Origin: Streptomyces populi
GTDB taxonomy: Bacteria > Actinomycetota > Actinomycetes > Streptomycetales > Streptomycetaceae
Direction of reading: 5' to 3'
Length of the DNA: 64,000 nt
Assembly: GCF_002911015.1 (NCBI RefSeq)
Contig: NZ_KZ626853.1
Location: forward strand, 56,372 to 120,371
Position numbers and translations under genes: made by a program. The notes beneath the pieces were generated by a model that saw only the letters and a program-made list of their open reading frames with translations, was not told the DNA's origin and searched no databases. Below are positions 42,015 to 49,971 of this stretch, in pieces. Positions within the stretch are counted from its first letter, which is position 1; each line of letters opens with the position of its first letter.

Positions 42015-43625
42015 ATGCACGACAACGCGCTGTCCAGGCGTGACCTGATGAAGTACGGCGTCCTCGCGTCGGCGGCCCTGGCGCTGCCGTTCGAACGCGT
42101 CGTACGCGCCAAGACGGCTTCGGACCGGATCGCGATCAGCAAGTTCCCGAAGCCGTTCACCGTGCCGTTCGCGGTACCGCCCGAGGCCGTACCGGTCAAA
42201 CGGTCGAGCACCACCGACTACTACACGGTCACGATGCGCAGTGCCATGACCGAGATCCTGCCCGGCATGAAGACCGAGACCTGGTCGTACGACGGGTCGT
42301 TCGGCGGTCCGACGATCCGGGCCACCCGGGGCCGGCCGGCCGTCGTACGGCACGTCAACGCGCTGCCCCGGGTGCACCCGCGCCTGGGGTACGAGTCGTG
42401 GACCTCGGTCCACCTGCACGGGTCGGCGTCGCTGCCGGAGTACGACGGCTACGCCAGCGACGTGACGCGCACGGGTGAGTACAAGGACTACCACTACCCG
42501 AACTCCCAGGACGCGCGCACCCTCTGGTACCACGACCACGGTGTGCACCACACGGCCGAGAACGCGTACATGGGCCTCGCCGCGATGTACACGATGCACG
42601 ACGACCTGGAGCAGTCGCTGCCGATCCCGCACGGCCGCTACGACGTGCCGCTGATCGTCCGGGACGCCATGTTCGACCGCGACGGACAGCTGCTGTACGA
42701 CGACGGCGGTCACTCCGGGATCTTCGGTGACGTGATCCTGGTCAACGGACGGCCCTGGCCGGTGATGAAGGTCGAGCGGCGCAAGTACCGCTTCCGGATC
42801 CTGAACGGCTCGATCTCGCGGGGCTTCAGGTTCCAGCTGAGCACCGGCGACCCGTTCGTCTTCATCGGCACGGACGCGGGCCTGATGCCGCAGCCCCGCT
42901 CGGTGACCAGCTACCGGCACGGCATCGCCGAGCGCTACGAGGTGATCATCGACTTCGCCAAGTACAAGGCCGGCCAGCGGGTGGTGCTGAAGAACCTCGG
43001 CGTGCCGAACTCGGAGGACTTCGACACCACCGGCGACGTGATGGCCTTCGACGTCGTGGGCGACGCCACCGACCTGTCCGGCAACGCCGTTCCGGACGTG
43101 CTGAACCCGAACGCGCCGGCGATGGACCTGACCGCCGCGATGGCCAGGAAGACCCGCAAGTTCGAGTTCATCCGCAAGGACGGCATCTGGACCGTCAACG
43201 GCAAGACCTGGGCCGACGTGGTCGCTTCCGACTACGAGTACGTCTGGGCCGATCCGGGGCTCGGGGACGTCGAGATCTGGGAGTTCGAGAACAAGTCCGG
43301 CGGCTGGTGGCACCCGGTCCACGTGCACCTGGTCGACTTCAGGATCCTGGACCGCAACGGCAAGCCGCCGTCGCCCTGGGAACTCGGCGGCAAGGACACC
43401 GTGTACGTCGGCGAGAACGAGACCGTGCGCATGGTGGTCAAGTTCGGCCCGAACACCGGGCGTTACATGATCCACTGCCACAACCTGGTGCACGAGGACC
43501 ACGACATGATGGCCCAGTTCCGGGTGGGGCCGCCCGCCGACGGACACCACCCGGTGTACGCGGCGCCCGCCTCCTCCGGGCCCGCCCCGACAGCGCTGGG
43601 GGACGACGATGACTCCATCGGCTGA
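42015..43625 (+). CDS. multicopper oxidase (CotA/bilirubin-oxidase-like), Tat-exported
   Basis: A ~536-residue three-cupredoxin oxidase. The N-terminus has a twin-arginine motif (SRRDLMKYGVLASAALAL). Copper ligands: VHLHGSAS and WYHDHGVHHTAENAYMGL in domain 1, HPVHVHLVDFRI and MIHCHNLVHEDHDMMAQF in domain 3, giving the trinuclear centre and a type 1 copper with Cys, two His and an axial Met. It oxidises phenols, dyes or metal ions, reducing O2 to water. ATG 42015 gives a normal Tat leader; ATG 41997 is an in-frame alternative. The 3' end overlaps the next gene by 17 nt. Confidence 0.9.
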   Translation: MHDNALSRRDLMKYGVLASAALALPFERVVRAKTASDRIAISKFPKPFTVPFAVPPEAVPVKRSSTTDYYTVTMRSAMTEILPGMKTETWSYDGSFGGPTIRATRGRPAVVRHVNALPRVHPRLGYESWTSVHLHGSASLPEYDGYASDVTRTGEYKDYHYPNSQDARTLWYHDHGVHHTAENAYMGLAAMYTMHDDLEQSLPIPHGRYDVPLIVRDAMFDRDGQLLYDDGGHSGIFGDVILVNGRPWPVMKVERRKYRFRILNGSISRGFRFQLSTGDPFVFIGTDAGLMPQPRSVTSYRHGIAERYEVIIDFAKYKAGQRVVLKNLGVPNSEDFDTTGDVMAFDVVGDATDLSGNAVPDVLNPNAPAMDLTAAMARKTRKFEFIRKDGIWTVNGKTWADVVASDYEYVWADPGLGDVEIWEFENKSGGWWHPVHVHLVDFRILDRNGKPPSPWELGGKDTVYVGENETVRMVVKFGPNTGRYMIHCHNLVHEDHDMMAQFRVGPPADGHHPVYAAPASSGPAPTALGDDDDSIG

Positions 43626-44109
43626 GGCGCTCCCCGCCGAGGCGGCGGTGCCGGGCCCGCGATCCGGCCGGTGCGTCACGGACCGTCGCCTCGGGGTCCT
43701 GCTCTGCGTCGCGGCGAGCGCCGGGGACCTGGTGGTCTTCCAGCAGAACCTGGCGAACGGCCTGGCCGTGTCGCTGCCGTTCCTGGCGGTGGCCGTCGTC
43801 CAGCTCGCCCTCGCCCGGCGGGTGTGGGTCTCCCCGCGCACGGCCGAGACCCTGTCCGCGGTCCTCGTGCTGGGCCTGCTGATCGGTCTCCAGGCCGTCG
43901 CCGTACGCAGCGGTGCGACGGCCCTGGGGCCGCGCGGGGAGCCGCTGCGGGCCGATCCGCTCGTGACGGTGGCGCTGTTCCTGCGGCTCGCCGCGCTGCT
44001 GTGCCTGGTACGTGCACTTTCCGGCCGTGGGCGGTCCTGGGCCGTCAACGGACTCCTCGTCGTCGGGGCGGTGGTGTGGACGCTCAGGCTGACCGGCCTG
44101 CCGGGGTGA
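43609..44109 (+). CDS. small polytopic membrane protein in the multicopper oxidase operon
   Basis: A 166-residue protein with four predicted TM segments (LGVLLCVAASAGDLVVFQQN; VSLPFLAVAVVQLALA; TLSAVLVLGLLIGLQAVAV; VALFLRLAALLCLVRALS; the last helix WAVNGLLVVGAVVWTLRL may be a fifth). No family is recognised. It overlaps the oxidase gene by 17 nt and the signal peptidase gene by 4 nt, so all three are co-translated. Confidence 0.8.
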   Translation: MTPSAEALPAEAAVPGPRSGRCVTDRRLGVLLCVAASAGDLVVFQQNLANGLAVSLPFLAVAVVQLALARRVWVSPRTAETLSAVLVLGLLIGLQAVAVRSGATALGPRGEPLRADPLVTVALFLRLAALLCLVRALSGRGRSWAVNGLLVVGAVVWTLRLTGLPG

Positions 44110-44621
44110 CACGGCCGGGGCGGCGCGCGTCGCGACGGACCGTCGCGACGCGCGCCGCCCTGCTGGTGGTGCCGGCCGTGGTGTTCGTGGCCGGCACCTT
44201 CCTGGTGGAGCCGGTGCGGGTCGAGTCGACCAGCATGGAGCCGACCCTGCGAGCCGGGGACCACCTGCTCGTCGACGGTCGCGCCTACCACGACGCCCTG
44301 CCCCGGCGCGGCGACCTCGTGGTGTTCGACGAATCCGGCGCGCCGCTGGTCAAACGGGTCGTGGCGGTGGCCGGGGACACCGTGGCGATCGAGGACGGGG
44401 TCCTGGAGGTCGACGGCCGTGCCGTCGAGGAGCCGGCGGTCGATCCGAAGACGGTCGACGGGATGTACTACGGGCCCGCGCGGGTACCGGCCGGCACCGT
44501 CTTCGTCCTGGGCGACAACCGCCGGCACTCCGTGGACTCCCGGCAGTTCGGACCGGTCCCCGTCGCCCGGGTGACCGGCCGGGTGATCCTGCGCTGGTGG
44601 CCACGCCCCGGCAGACCGTGA
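44106..44621 (+). CDS. type I signal peptidase
   Basis: A 171-residue leader peptidase. One N-terminal TM (AALLVVPAVVFVAGTFLVEP) leads to the catalytic Ser in VESTSMEPTLRAGD, and the Lys in APLVKRVVAVAGD; the box GTVFVLGDNRRHSVDSRQFG is also present. GTG overlaps the previous stop (GTGA). The length is short but complete. Its place in the oxidase operon suggests a dedicated processing role, while the housekeeping peptidases are elsewhere in Streptomyces. Confidence 0.92.
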   Translation: MTRPGRRASRRTVATRAALLVVPAVVFVAGTFLVEPVRVESTSMEPTLRAGDHLLVDGRAYHDALPRRGDLVVFDESGAPLVKRVVAVAGDTVAIEDGVLEVDGRAVEEPAVDPKTVDGMYYGPARVPAGTVFVLGDNRRHSVDSRQFGPVPVARVTGRVILRWWPRPGRP

Positions 44622-44624
44622 CGG

Positions 44625-44654
44625 TGCGCGGGCCTCGCCGGTTCGGCCCGCGCA
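44625..44654. terminator. bidirectional terminator between signal peptidase and receiver genes
   Basis: A perfect 10-bp stem (TGCGCGGGCC / GGCCCGCGCA) with a 10-nt loop starts 3 nt after the signal peptidase stop and lies just before the convergent receiver gene stop. Confidence 0.75.
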
Positions 44655-44659
44655 TCCGT

Positions 44660-45040
44660 TCAGGGGGTCACGTTCCCCGGGGAGCCCGCCACGACGGCGT
44701 CGAGTACCGCGTCGATCCCGGTGCCCTTGCGGAGGATCGTCGTGGCTCCGGCGTCCAGGGCCGCCCGTTCCAGCCGGCCGCCGACCGCGGAGGTCAGCAC
44801 CACGACCCGGGTCCCCGGCCGGAGCGCCAGCAGCCGTCGGGTCGCCTCGGCCCCGTCCATGACGGGCATGACCAGATCGATGAGGACCACGTCCGGCAGC
44901 AGTCGCGCCACCGCGTCGACGGCCTCCGCGCCGTCGCACGCCACTCCCACCACGTCCACGAGCGCGCTGCGGCCGAGCGCCCCGGCCAGGGTGTCCCGCA
45001 CGAGCGGGTGGTCGTCGACGACGAGCAGGCGAATCGGCAT
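44660..45040 (-). CDS. stand-alone receiver domain (CheY-like)
   Basis: A 126-residue single receiver. The acidic pair is in LLVVDDHPLVRD, the phospho-acceptor Asp in DVVLIDLVMPVMDGAEA, the switch Thr/Ser in VVVLTSAVGG and Lys in TTILRKGTG. There is no output domain. The receiver is most like the N-terminal half of NarL regulators, so it may be a truncated NarL protein or a phosphate sink. It is divergent from the NarL-type regulator at 45207. Confidence 0.85.
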   Translation of the reverse strand: MPIRLLVVDDHPLVRDTLAGALGRSALVDVVGVACDGAEAVDAVARLLPDVVLIDLVMPVMDGAEATRRLLALRPGTRVVVLTSAVGGRLERAALDAGATTILRKGTGIDAVLDAVVAGSPGNVTP

Positions 45041-45206
45041 GGTCCAACGGTGCCCGTCCCGAGGCGTCACAGCCACCCCCAAACCGGAGGGGGCGGCCGT
45101 CCGCGAAGGCACGATTCCTTCACAACCTGTTCTCCGTTCCCCCACGCCGTGATTGCATGGCATACGCGTTCCGGCCACGGTGGCGGTTCGCCGAGGTGGG
45201 GGGAAC

Positions 45207-45872
45207 ATGCCGGAACAAGAAGGCGCGCCGACGACACGGGTGCTGATCGTCGACGACCACCGGACCTTCGCGGAGCTGCTGGCCTTCGCACTGGGGTCCC
45301 AGCCGGACTTCGACTGCGCGGGCTGGGCGGGCACCGGGGCGGCGGCCGTCGAACTGGCGGCCAGGGAACGGCCCGACATGGTCGTGATGGACATCTCGCT
45401 CGGCACGGAGAGCGGACTCGAGGTCACCCGGCGGATCCGGGAGGCGACGCCGGACGCGATCGTCGTGATCGTCTCGGCACACCGCGATCCGGACTGGGTG
45501 GTGCGCGCCGCACAGGCGGGCGCGAGCGCGTTCGTGCCGAAGTCCGGTTCGCTGGAGGAGATGCTGGGGGTCCTGCGCGACGTACGGCAGGGATCGATGC
45601 TCGTGTCGGCGTCCGTGTTCGGTGAACCGCCCCGGCCCCGGGCCACGGACGATCCCGCCGTGGCCAGTCTGACCGCGCGCGAGTCCGAGGTGCTCACCCT
45701 GATGGGCAAGGGGCTGGCCCCGGCGGCGATCGCCAGACTGCTGGGCATCAGCGTCAACACCTGCCGCGGCTACGTGAAGTCGATCCACCTCAAGCTCGGG
45801 GTGCGCTCGCAGCTCCAGGCCGTGGTGAAGGCACAGCAGCTCGGCCTCGTCGAGGCGCACAGCGATGGCTGA
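45207..45872 (+). CDS. NarL/LuxR-family response regulator
   Basis: A 221-residue regulator. Receiver: VLIVDDHRTFAELLAFALGS, Asp in DMVVMDISLGTESGLEVTRR, Lys in AFVPKSGSLEEM. C-terminal LuxR-type HTH: LTARESEVLTLMGKGLAPAA, IARLLGISVNTCRGYVKSIH. It is co-transcribed with the kinase, whose ATG lies 8 nt before its stop. Confidence 0.94.
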   Translation: MPEQEGAPTTRVLIVDDHRTFAELLAFALGSQPDFDCAGWAGTGAAAVELAARERPDMVVMDISLGTESGLEVTRRIREATPDAIVVIVSAHRDPDWVVRAAQAGASAFVPKSGSLEEMLGVLRDVRQGSMLVSASVFGEPPRPRATDDPAVASLTARESEVLTLMGKGLAPAAIARLLGISVNTCRGYVKSIHLKLGVRSQLQAVVKAQQLGLVEAHSDG

Positions 45873-47196
45873 CCGCGAGGGCACGGTCCCGGCACGGGAC
45901 TCCGGCGGCAGCAGAACGGTCCGGCGCGCGATCGTCGCGATGGTGCTGATCGGGCTGGGCGCCTTCACCGTCGTCGGCGCGGCCACCCTGTTCGCCGCCG
46001 AGTCGATCGCCAAGCGGACCGCGCTCGCCGAGGCCGCGCGGTCCGCGCAGCTGATGGGGAACGTGATCTTCAAGCCGGCCGTGCCCCGGCTGATCCGCGG
46101 GGACCGCGCCGCGCGGGCGCAGCTGGACGAGGCGGTCGCGGCCCGGGAGAGCGAGGCCGGCGTCGTACGCGTGAAGGTGTGGAACCGGCAGGGCGTGGTG
46201 CTCTACTCCAACGAGCACCACGCCATCGGCATGTCCTTCCCCCTGAACGACGACGTGCGCAAGACCATCGACGGGCACGCCAGCTGGGCGGACCTCTCCG
46301 ACCTGTCCGACGAGGAGAACATCACCGAACCCCACGGCGACAGCCGCCTCGTGGAGGTGTACGTCCCGCTGGACCTGGCCTCCGGCGAACGGCTCGCGCT
46401 GGAGGTGTACTTCACCGACGACCGGGTGGCCGCCGCGCGCGACGAGCTGATGCGCACCCTCGTACCGTTCTCGATCCTGGCGCTGCTGCTCCTGCTGGTC
46501 ACCCAGCTCCCGGTCTCGGTGCAGCTGCTGCGCCGGGTCAGCCAGGCCGACGTGGAGCGCAGCCGGCTGCTCGGCAAGGCGCTCACCGCCTCGGAGCGCG
46601 AGCGGCGCGCGATCGCCCGCGACCTGCACGACGGTGTGGTCCAGGACCTCGCCGGTGCCGGGTACGCCCTGGAGGCCGTCCGGGCCGGCCTGCCGCCCGG
46701 CACCCCGGCGGCGGCCGGCGGCATGCTCGACAGGGTCTCCGAGGTGCTGCGCGGCGCCGTCGGCTCGCTGCGCACGCTGATGGTGGACATCTACCCGCCG
46801 GACCTGACCGGGGACGGGCTGCCGCAGGCGGTCGAGCTGCTCGCCGAGCGCCTGCGCCGGGAGGGGATCGCCGTCACCACGACCGTCGACGTGCGGGCCG
46901 CGCTGGGGCCGGACCTGGCGGCCGCCGCCTACCGCTGCACACGGGAGTGCGTGACCAACGTCCTCAAGCACGCCGAGGCGGACCGGGCGTGGATCGACGT
47001 CACCGGCGGCCAGGAGCGGCTGCTGGTCGTGGTGACGGACGACGGAAAGGGGCCGGGCACCGCCCTCGGCACCCCCGGGCACCTCGGACTACAGCTCATC
47101 CGGGACACGGCGAGCGAGCTGGGCGGCGAGGTCACGGTCACCGAGCGCGCCGACGGCGGCACCGAGGTGCGCGCCGTGCTGCCCGTCCCGTCCTGA
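45865..47196 (+). CDS. NarL-type sensor histidine kinase
   Basis: A 443-residue membrane kinase. TM1 IVAMVLIGLGAFTVVGAATL, an extracytoplasmic sensor of ~150 residues, TM2 LVPFSILALLLLLVTQLPVS. The HisKA_3 H box is ERRAIARDLHDGVVQDLAGA, followed by the HATPase N box (TRECVTNVLKHAEADRAW) and a short G1 (DDGKGPGTALGTPGHLGLQL). The regulator precedes the kinase, the reverse of most actinobacterial NarL pairs. The adjacent copper genes suggest, without proving, a metal or redox signal. Confidence 0.93.
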   Translation: MADREGTVPARDSGGSRTVRRAIVAMVLIGLGAFTVVGAATLFAAESIAKRTALAEAARSAQLMGNVIFKPAVPRLIRGDRAARAQLDEAVAARESEAGVVRVKVWNRQGVVLYSNEHHAIGMSFPLNDDVRKTIDGHASWADLSDLSDEENITEPHGDSRLVEVYVPLDLASGERLALEVYFTDDRVAAARDELMRTLVPFSILALLLLLVTQLPVSVQLLRRVSQADVERSRLLGKALTASERERRAIARDLHDGVVQDLAGAGYALEAVRAGLPPGTPAAAGGMLDRVSEVLRGAVGSLRTLMVDIYPPDLTGDGLPQAVELLAERLRREGIAVTTTVDVRAALGPDLAAAAYRCTRECVTNVLKHAEADRAWIDVTGGQERLLVVVTDDGKGPGTALGTPGHLGLQLIRDTASELGGEVTVTERADGGTEVRAVLPVPS

Positions 47197-47216
47197 CCCC
47201 CTCGTTTTGAGGGGTC
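47195..47216 (+). terminator. hairpin overlapping the kinase stop codon
   Basis: GACCCCCTC-gtttt-GAGGGGTC forms a stem with a single bulged C. It begins within the TGA. Confidence 0.5.
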
Positions 47217-47303
47217 CGCACCCCCAAGGGCGAGGCTGCCGGCGACGGCGGCGGAGCGCCACCCTGGACGTGCCGTCCGACCAGTGCACCCGGGGGGAAA
47301 CGG

Positions 47304-48692
47304 ATGCGCCGCACCGTCACCACGTTCTGCCTTCTTCTCTGCGCCCTGTTCCTGCAGGCCGTGTCCGCGGGCCCGGCCGCCGCGCACACCGGCCTGCTGT
47401 CGAGCGAGCCCGCGGCGGGACAGGTGCTGCCGGGCCTGCCGCCCAAGATCGCGCTGACGTTCCGGCAGCCGGTGACCGCGGGCGCCGACGCGGTGCGCGT
47501 GTTCGACGACCACATGCGCCGGGTGGACCTCGGCGGCCACCCCGACGACCGGCGGCGCCGGACCCTGCGGACCGCCCTGCCCGGGAGCCTGCGCGCGGGC
47601 ACCTACTCCGTCGCCTGGCAGGTGACGTCGGCCGACGGCCACCCCGTGGCGGGCGCCTACCGGTTCTCGATCGGCGCGGCCACCCACGTCGTGGGCACCG
47701 TTCCCCCGCTCGCCGGCGCGGACGCCGCCTGGGTCGGCCGGCTCCTCGGGGCGGCCCGGGCGGCCGGCTACGCCGGACTCGCCCTGGGGCCGGGCGTGCT
47801 GCTGGTCGCGCTGTGGCTGTGGCCCGCCGGGCTGCGCGACCGCAGGACCCGCGCCCTGGTGTGGTGCGGGGTCGGTCTGCTCGCGGCCGGCACGCTCGCG
47901 GCCCTGGCCGTCGACACCGTCTGGGCCGACGGCCGGCCACTGGCCGAGGCCTGGTCCGGCACGCACGCCCACCCGTACTCGGCGACGGCCGACGTGGCCT
48001 ACGCGGTGCGCTTCTACTCCCTGCTGGCGCTCGGCGCCGCGACCGCGCTGGCCACCGCGACGGCCGGGAGGGACCGGCCCGCCGGGCCACTGCTCTGGGC
48101 GACGACGGCCGCGACCGCCGTGCTCTGGGCCACCTGGCCGCCGACCGGGCACGCCGTCGACGGCCGGTACGCGCCGCTCGCCCTGGCCGCCGATCTCGTC
48201 CACCTGGCCGCCATGACGCTCTGGCTGGGCGGCCTCGCGCTGATCGCGGCCGTCCTGTCGCGCCCCGCCCACCTGGACGGACTGATCGCCGTGCTGCCCC
48301 GGTTCTCGCGGCTGGCGTTCACCGCCGTCGTCGCCCTCGTCGTCACGGGGACCGGCCAGGCCTGGCGGGAGGTGGGCTCCGCCGGGCATCTCCTCGACAC
48401 CCGGTTCGGCCGCCTGCTGCTGCTGAAGTCGGCCGGGGTCGCCGTGGTCGTCGCGCTCGGCGGCACGGCCCGCCGCTGGGTCCACCGCCACACCACCCGC
48501 CCGGCACTCCTTCCTCCGCCGACGGGCGGGGAGGCGGGCACGACACCCACCCGCACCGCACCGGCCCCGCCCGCGCGGCCGGACGCCGCTCTCGTGCGGA
48601 CTCTCAGACGTGGCCTGCTGGCCGAGCTGCTCGTCGCGGCCGCCGTGCTGGCCGTCACCGCGGCCCTGGTCACGACCGCTCCACCCGTGTGA
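47304..48692 (+). CDS. CopC-CopD fusion protein (copper homeostasis)
   Basis: A 462-residue protein. A signal peptide (FCLLLCALFLQAVSAGPAAA) is followed by the mature N-terminus HTGLLSSEPAAG, so the first mature residue is His, as in CopC copper sites. The CopC domain runs to ~125 (VAWQVTSADGHPVAGAYRFS), then seven to eight TM segments of a CopD domain (AGYAGLALGPGVLLVALWLW; LAADLVHLAAMTLWLGGLAL; LLLLKSAGVAVVVALGG). The B. subtilis YcnJ equivalent imports copper. Its partner YcnI gene is next. Confidence 0.92.
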   Translation: MRRTVTTFCLLLCALFLQAVSAGPAAAHTGLLSSEPAAGQVLPGLPPKIALTFRQPVTAGADAVRVFDDHMRRVDLGGHPDDRRRRTLRTALPGSLRAGTYSVAWQVTSADGHPVAGAYRFSIGAATHVVGTVPPLAGADAAWVGRLLGAARAAGYAGLALGPGVLLVALWLWPAGLRDRRTRALVWCGVGLLAAGTLAALAVDTVWADGRPLAEAWSGTHAHPYSATADVAYAVRFYSLLALGAATALATATAGRDRPAGPLLWATTAATAVLWATWPPTGHAVDGRYAPLALAADLVHLAAMTLWLGGLALIAAVLSRPAHLDGLIAVLPRFSRLAFTAVVALVVTGTGQAWREVGSAGHLLDTRFGRLLLLKSAGVAVVVALGGTARRWVHRHTTRPALLPPPTGGEAGTTPTRTAPAPPARPDAALVRTLRRGLLAELLVAAAVLAVTAALVTTAPPV

Positions 48693-48782
48693 CCACATCC
48701 GGCAGGCCGTCCGGCCGCCCCGTCCCCGTACCGCTCCCGCGTCGCACGCACACCCGCCGGGACCCCCGAGAGGAACCGATCC

Positions 48783-49424
48783 ATGAAGCTGCTTCCCCCG
48801 GCCCGGACGGCCGTGGCCCTGATCACCGCGGGACTGCTGCTGGCGACGGCGGCCCCCGCCCGGGCCCATGTCCACGTGCACGCCGAGCAGGCGGTGGCCC
48901 CGGGCGCGACGGACGTGCGCATGACGTTCCACGTGCCGAACGAGAAGGACTCCGCGCGGACCGTCGGCGTACGGATCGAGGCACCGCAGGGCGTGCGCGG
49001 AGTGCGCGCGGAACGGGTGAAGGGATGGACCGCCGAGCCGGCCGCCGCGGGCGACGCGGGCAGGACCGTCGGCTGGTCCGGCGGGGCGATCGGCGGCGAG
49101 GACGGGGTCGACTTCGTCGTCCACGTCGACCGCGTGCCCACCGGGGTGTCGGAGCTGGCCTTCGTGGCGCGTCAGGAGTACGACGACGGCGAGGTCGTCA
49201 CCTGGGACCAGGAGACGGTGGCGGGACAGGCCGAACCCGAGCACCCCGCGCCCGTGCTGAGTCTGGCCGGGGCACCGGCCGCCGACGCGGCGGCGCACGC
49301 CCCGGCCGGCCCGGACGCCGCGTGGACGGCGGCCGTCGTCTGCGGCGCGTTGCTGCTCCTGGCGGCCGCGGGGGTCCCGGTGGCGCGGGCCGCGGCACGT
49401 CGCCGCGCTGTCGTACCGCGTTGA
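48783..49424 (+). CDS. YcnI-family (DUF1775) copper-binding protein
   Basis: A 213-residue exported, membrane-anchored protein. Signal peptide VALITAGLLLATAAPARA, then HVHVHAEQAVAPGATDVRMT: the mature N-terminal His can form the mono-histidine brace that binds Cu(II) in YcnI. The DUF1775 domain spans ~30-160 (DSARTVGVRIEAPQGVRGVR; WSGGAIGGEDGVDFVVHVDR). A Pro/Ala linker and a C-terminal TM helix (AAVVCGALLLLAAAGVPVA) follow. It follows the CopCD gene by 90 nt and is probably a metallochaperone for it. Confidence 0.92.
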   Translation: MKLLPPARTAVALITAGLLLATAAPARAHVHVHAEQAVAPGATDVRMTFHVPNEKDSARTVGVRIEAPQGVRGVRAERVKGWTAEPAAAGDAGRTVGWSGGAIGGEDGVDFVVHVDRVPTGVSELAFVARQEYDDGEVVTWDQETVAGQAEPEHPAPVLSLAGAPAADAAAHAPAGPDAAWTAAVVCGALLLLAAAGVPVARAAARRRAVVPR

Positions 49425-49791
49425 GGCGGCCCCGGTACGCGGGCCTTCGGGGCCCTGGGCGGCGCGGGCCGGACCGGGGACTCGGCGCGGCCGCTTCTCG
49501 ACGGAGGTGACGGCGGATTCCAGGGGGCAGGCGCCCGGCGTGCGCCGGTGATGCCCGGCTCCGGCCCGGTGAGCCCGGCTCCGGCCCGGTGAGGCGGTCC
49601 ACGGCGTCGACGGGCGGGCGCCTCGTTGTGGCCAGTGTCACGAACCTCGCCGGTACCGCCCGCGCGGACGGCTCGCCATAATGCATCGGAATGCCCTGAC
49701 CTGCGCATACGCGGGCCGGGAGTCGGGTTTCGAAGGCGCCCCGCGTCGCCGTCCCCACTGCTATAGTCATTTCCGATCGATCTCGATCGCA
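49425..49791. other. intergenic region and promoter upstream of the PTS leader
   Basis: No gene is supported. It contains a 20-bp tandem duplication (49553-49592), and TATAGT at 49762-49767, a good -10 element that would start the PTS leader near 49774. The short inverted repeat CGATCGATCTCGATCG lies at the predicted start of the transcript. Confidence 0.55.
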
Positions 49792-49870
49792 GGATTGTTA
49801 CTCCCTATGGACGCCATCGTCGTCGCCTCGTGCGACGCCGCGGAGGCGCCCATCTGAGGGAGGCAAGGCC
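49792..49870 (+). promoter_or_regulatory. LicT/BglG-type RNA antiterminator (RAT) with enclosed 16-codon ORF
   Basis: GGATTGTTACTCCCT (49792-49806) is the standard first half of a RAT. AGGGAGGCAAGGCC (49857-49870) is the second half. The arms pair as CTCCCT/AGGGAG and GG/CC with internal loops as in bgl/sac RATs. The second half overlaps the terminator at 49865, so the two folds exclude each other. The apical loop is unusually long and holds an ATG-TGA frame, 49807-49857, encoding MDAIVVASCDAAEAPI. LicT is encoded downstream. Confidence 0.85.
49807..49857 (+). CDS. possible 16-residue leader ORF inside the RAT loop
   Basis: ATG at 49807 directly follows the left RAT arm and TGA at 49855-49857 runs into the right arm. 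The peptide would be MDAIVVASCDAAEAPI. There is no ribosome binding site. It may be chance; ribosomes in the loop would block RAT folding. Confidence 0.3.
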   Translation: MDAIVVASCDAAEAPI

Positions 49871-49905
49871 TGGGCGGCGCCGTGTGCGCCTCCCGGGCCT
49901 TTTTT
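49865..49905 (+). terminator. intrinsic attenuator terminator before PTS IIBCA
   Basis: AAGGCC-T-GGG-C-GGCGC pairs with GCGCC-T-CCC-G-GGCCTT around a CGTGT loop and is followed by TTTTTT. The U-run is unusual for this genome type. It is mutually exclusive with the RAT. Confidence 0.85.
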
Positions 49906-49971
49906 GTTGCCTCGGTCCTGTGCGTGAGAGGTCGTGGACCGGTGCAGTATCGCAAGAAGCAGGGATGCAGC

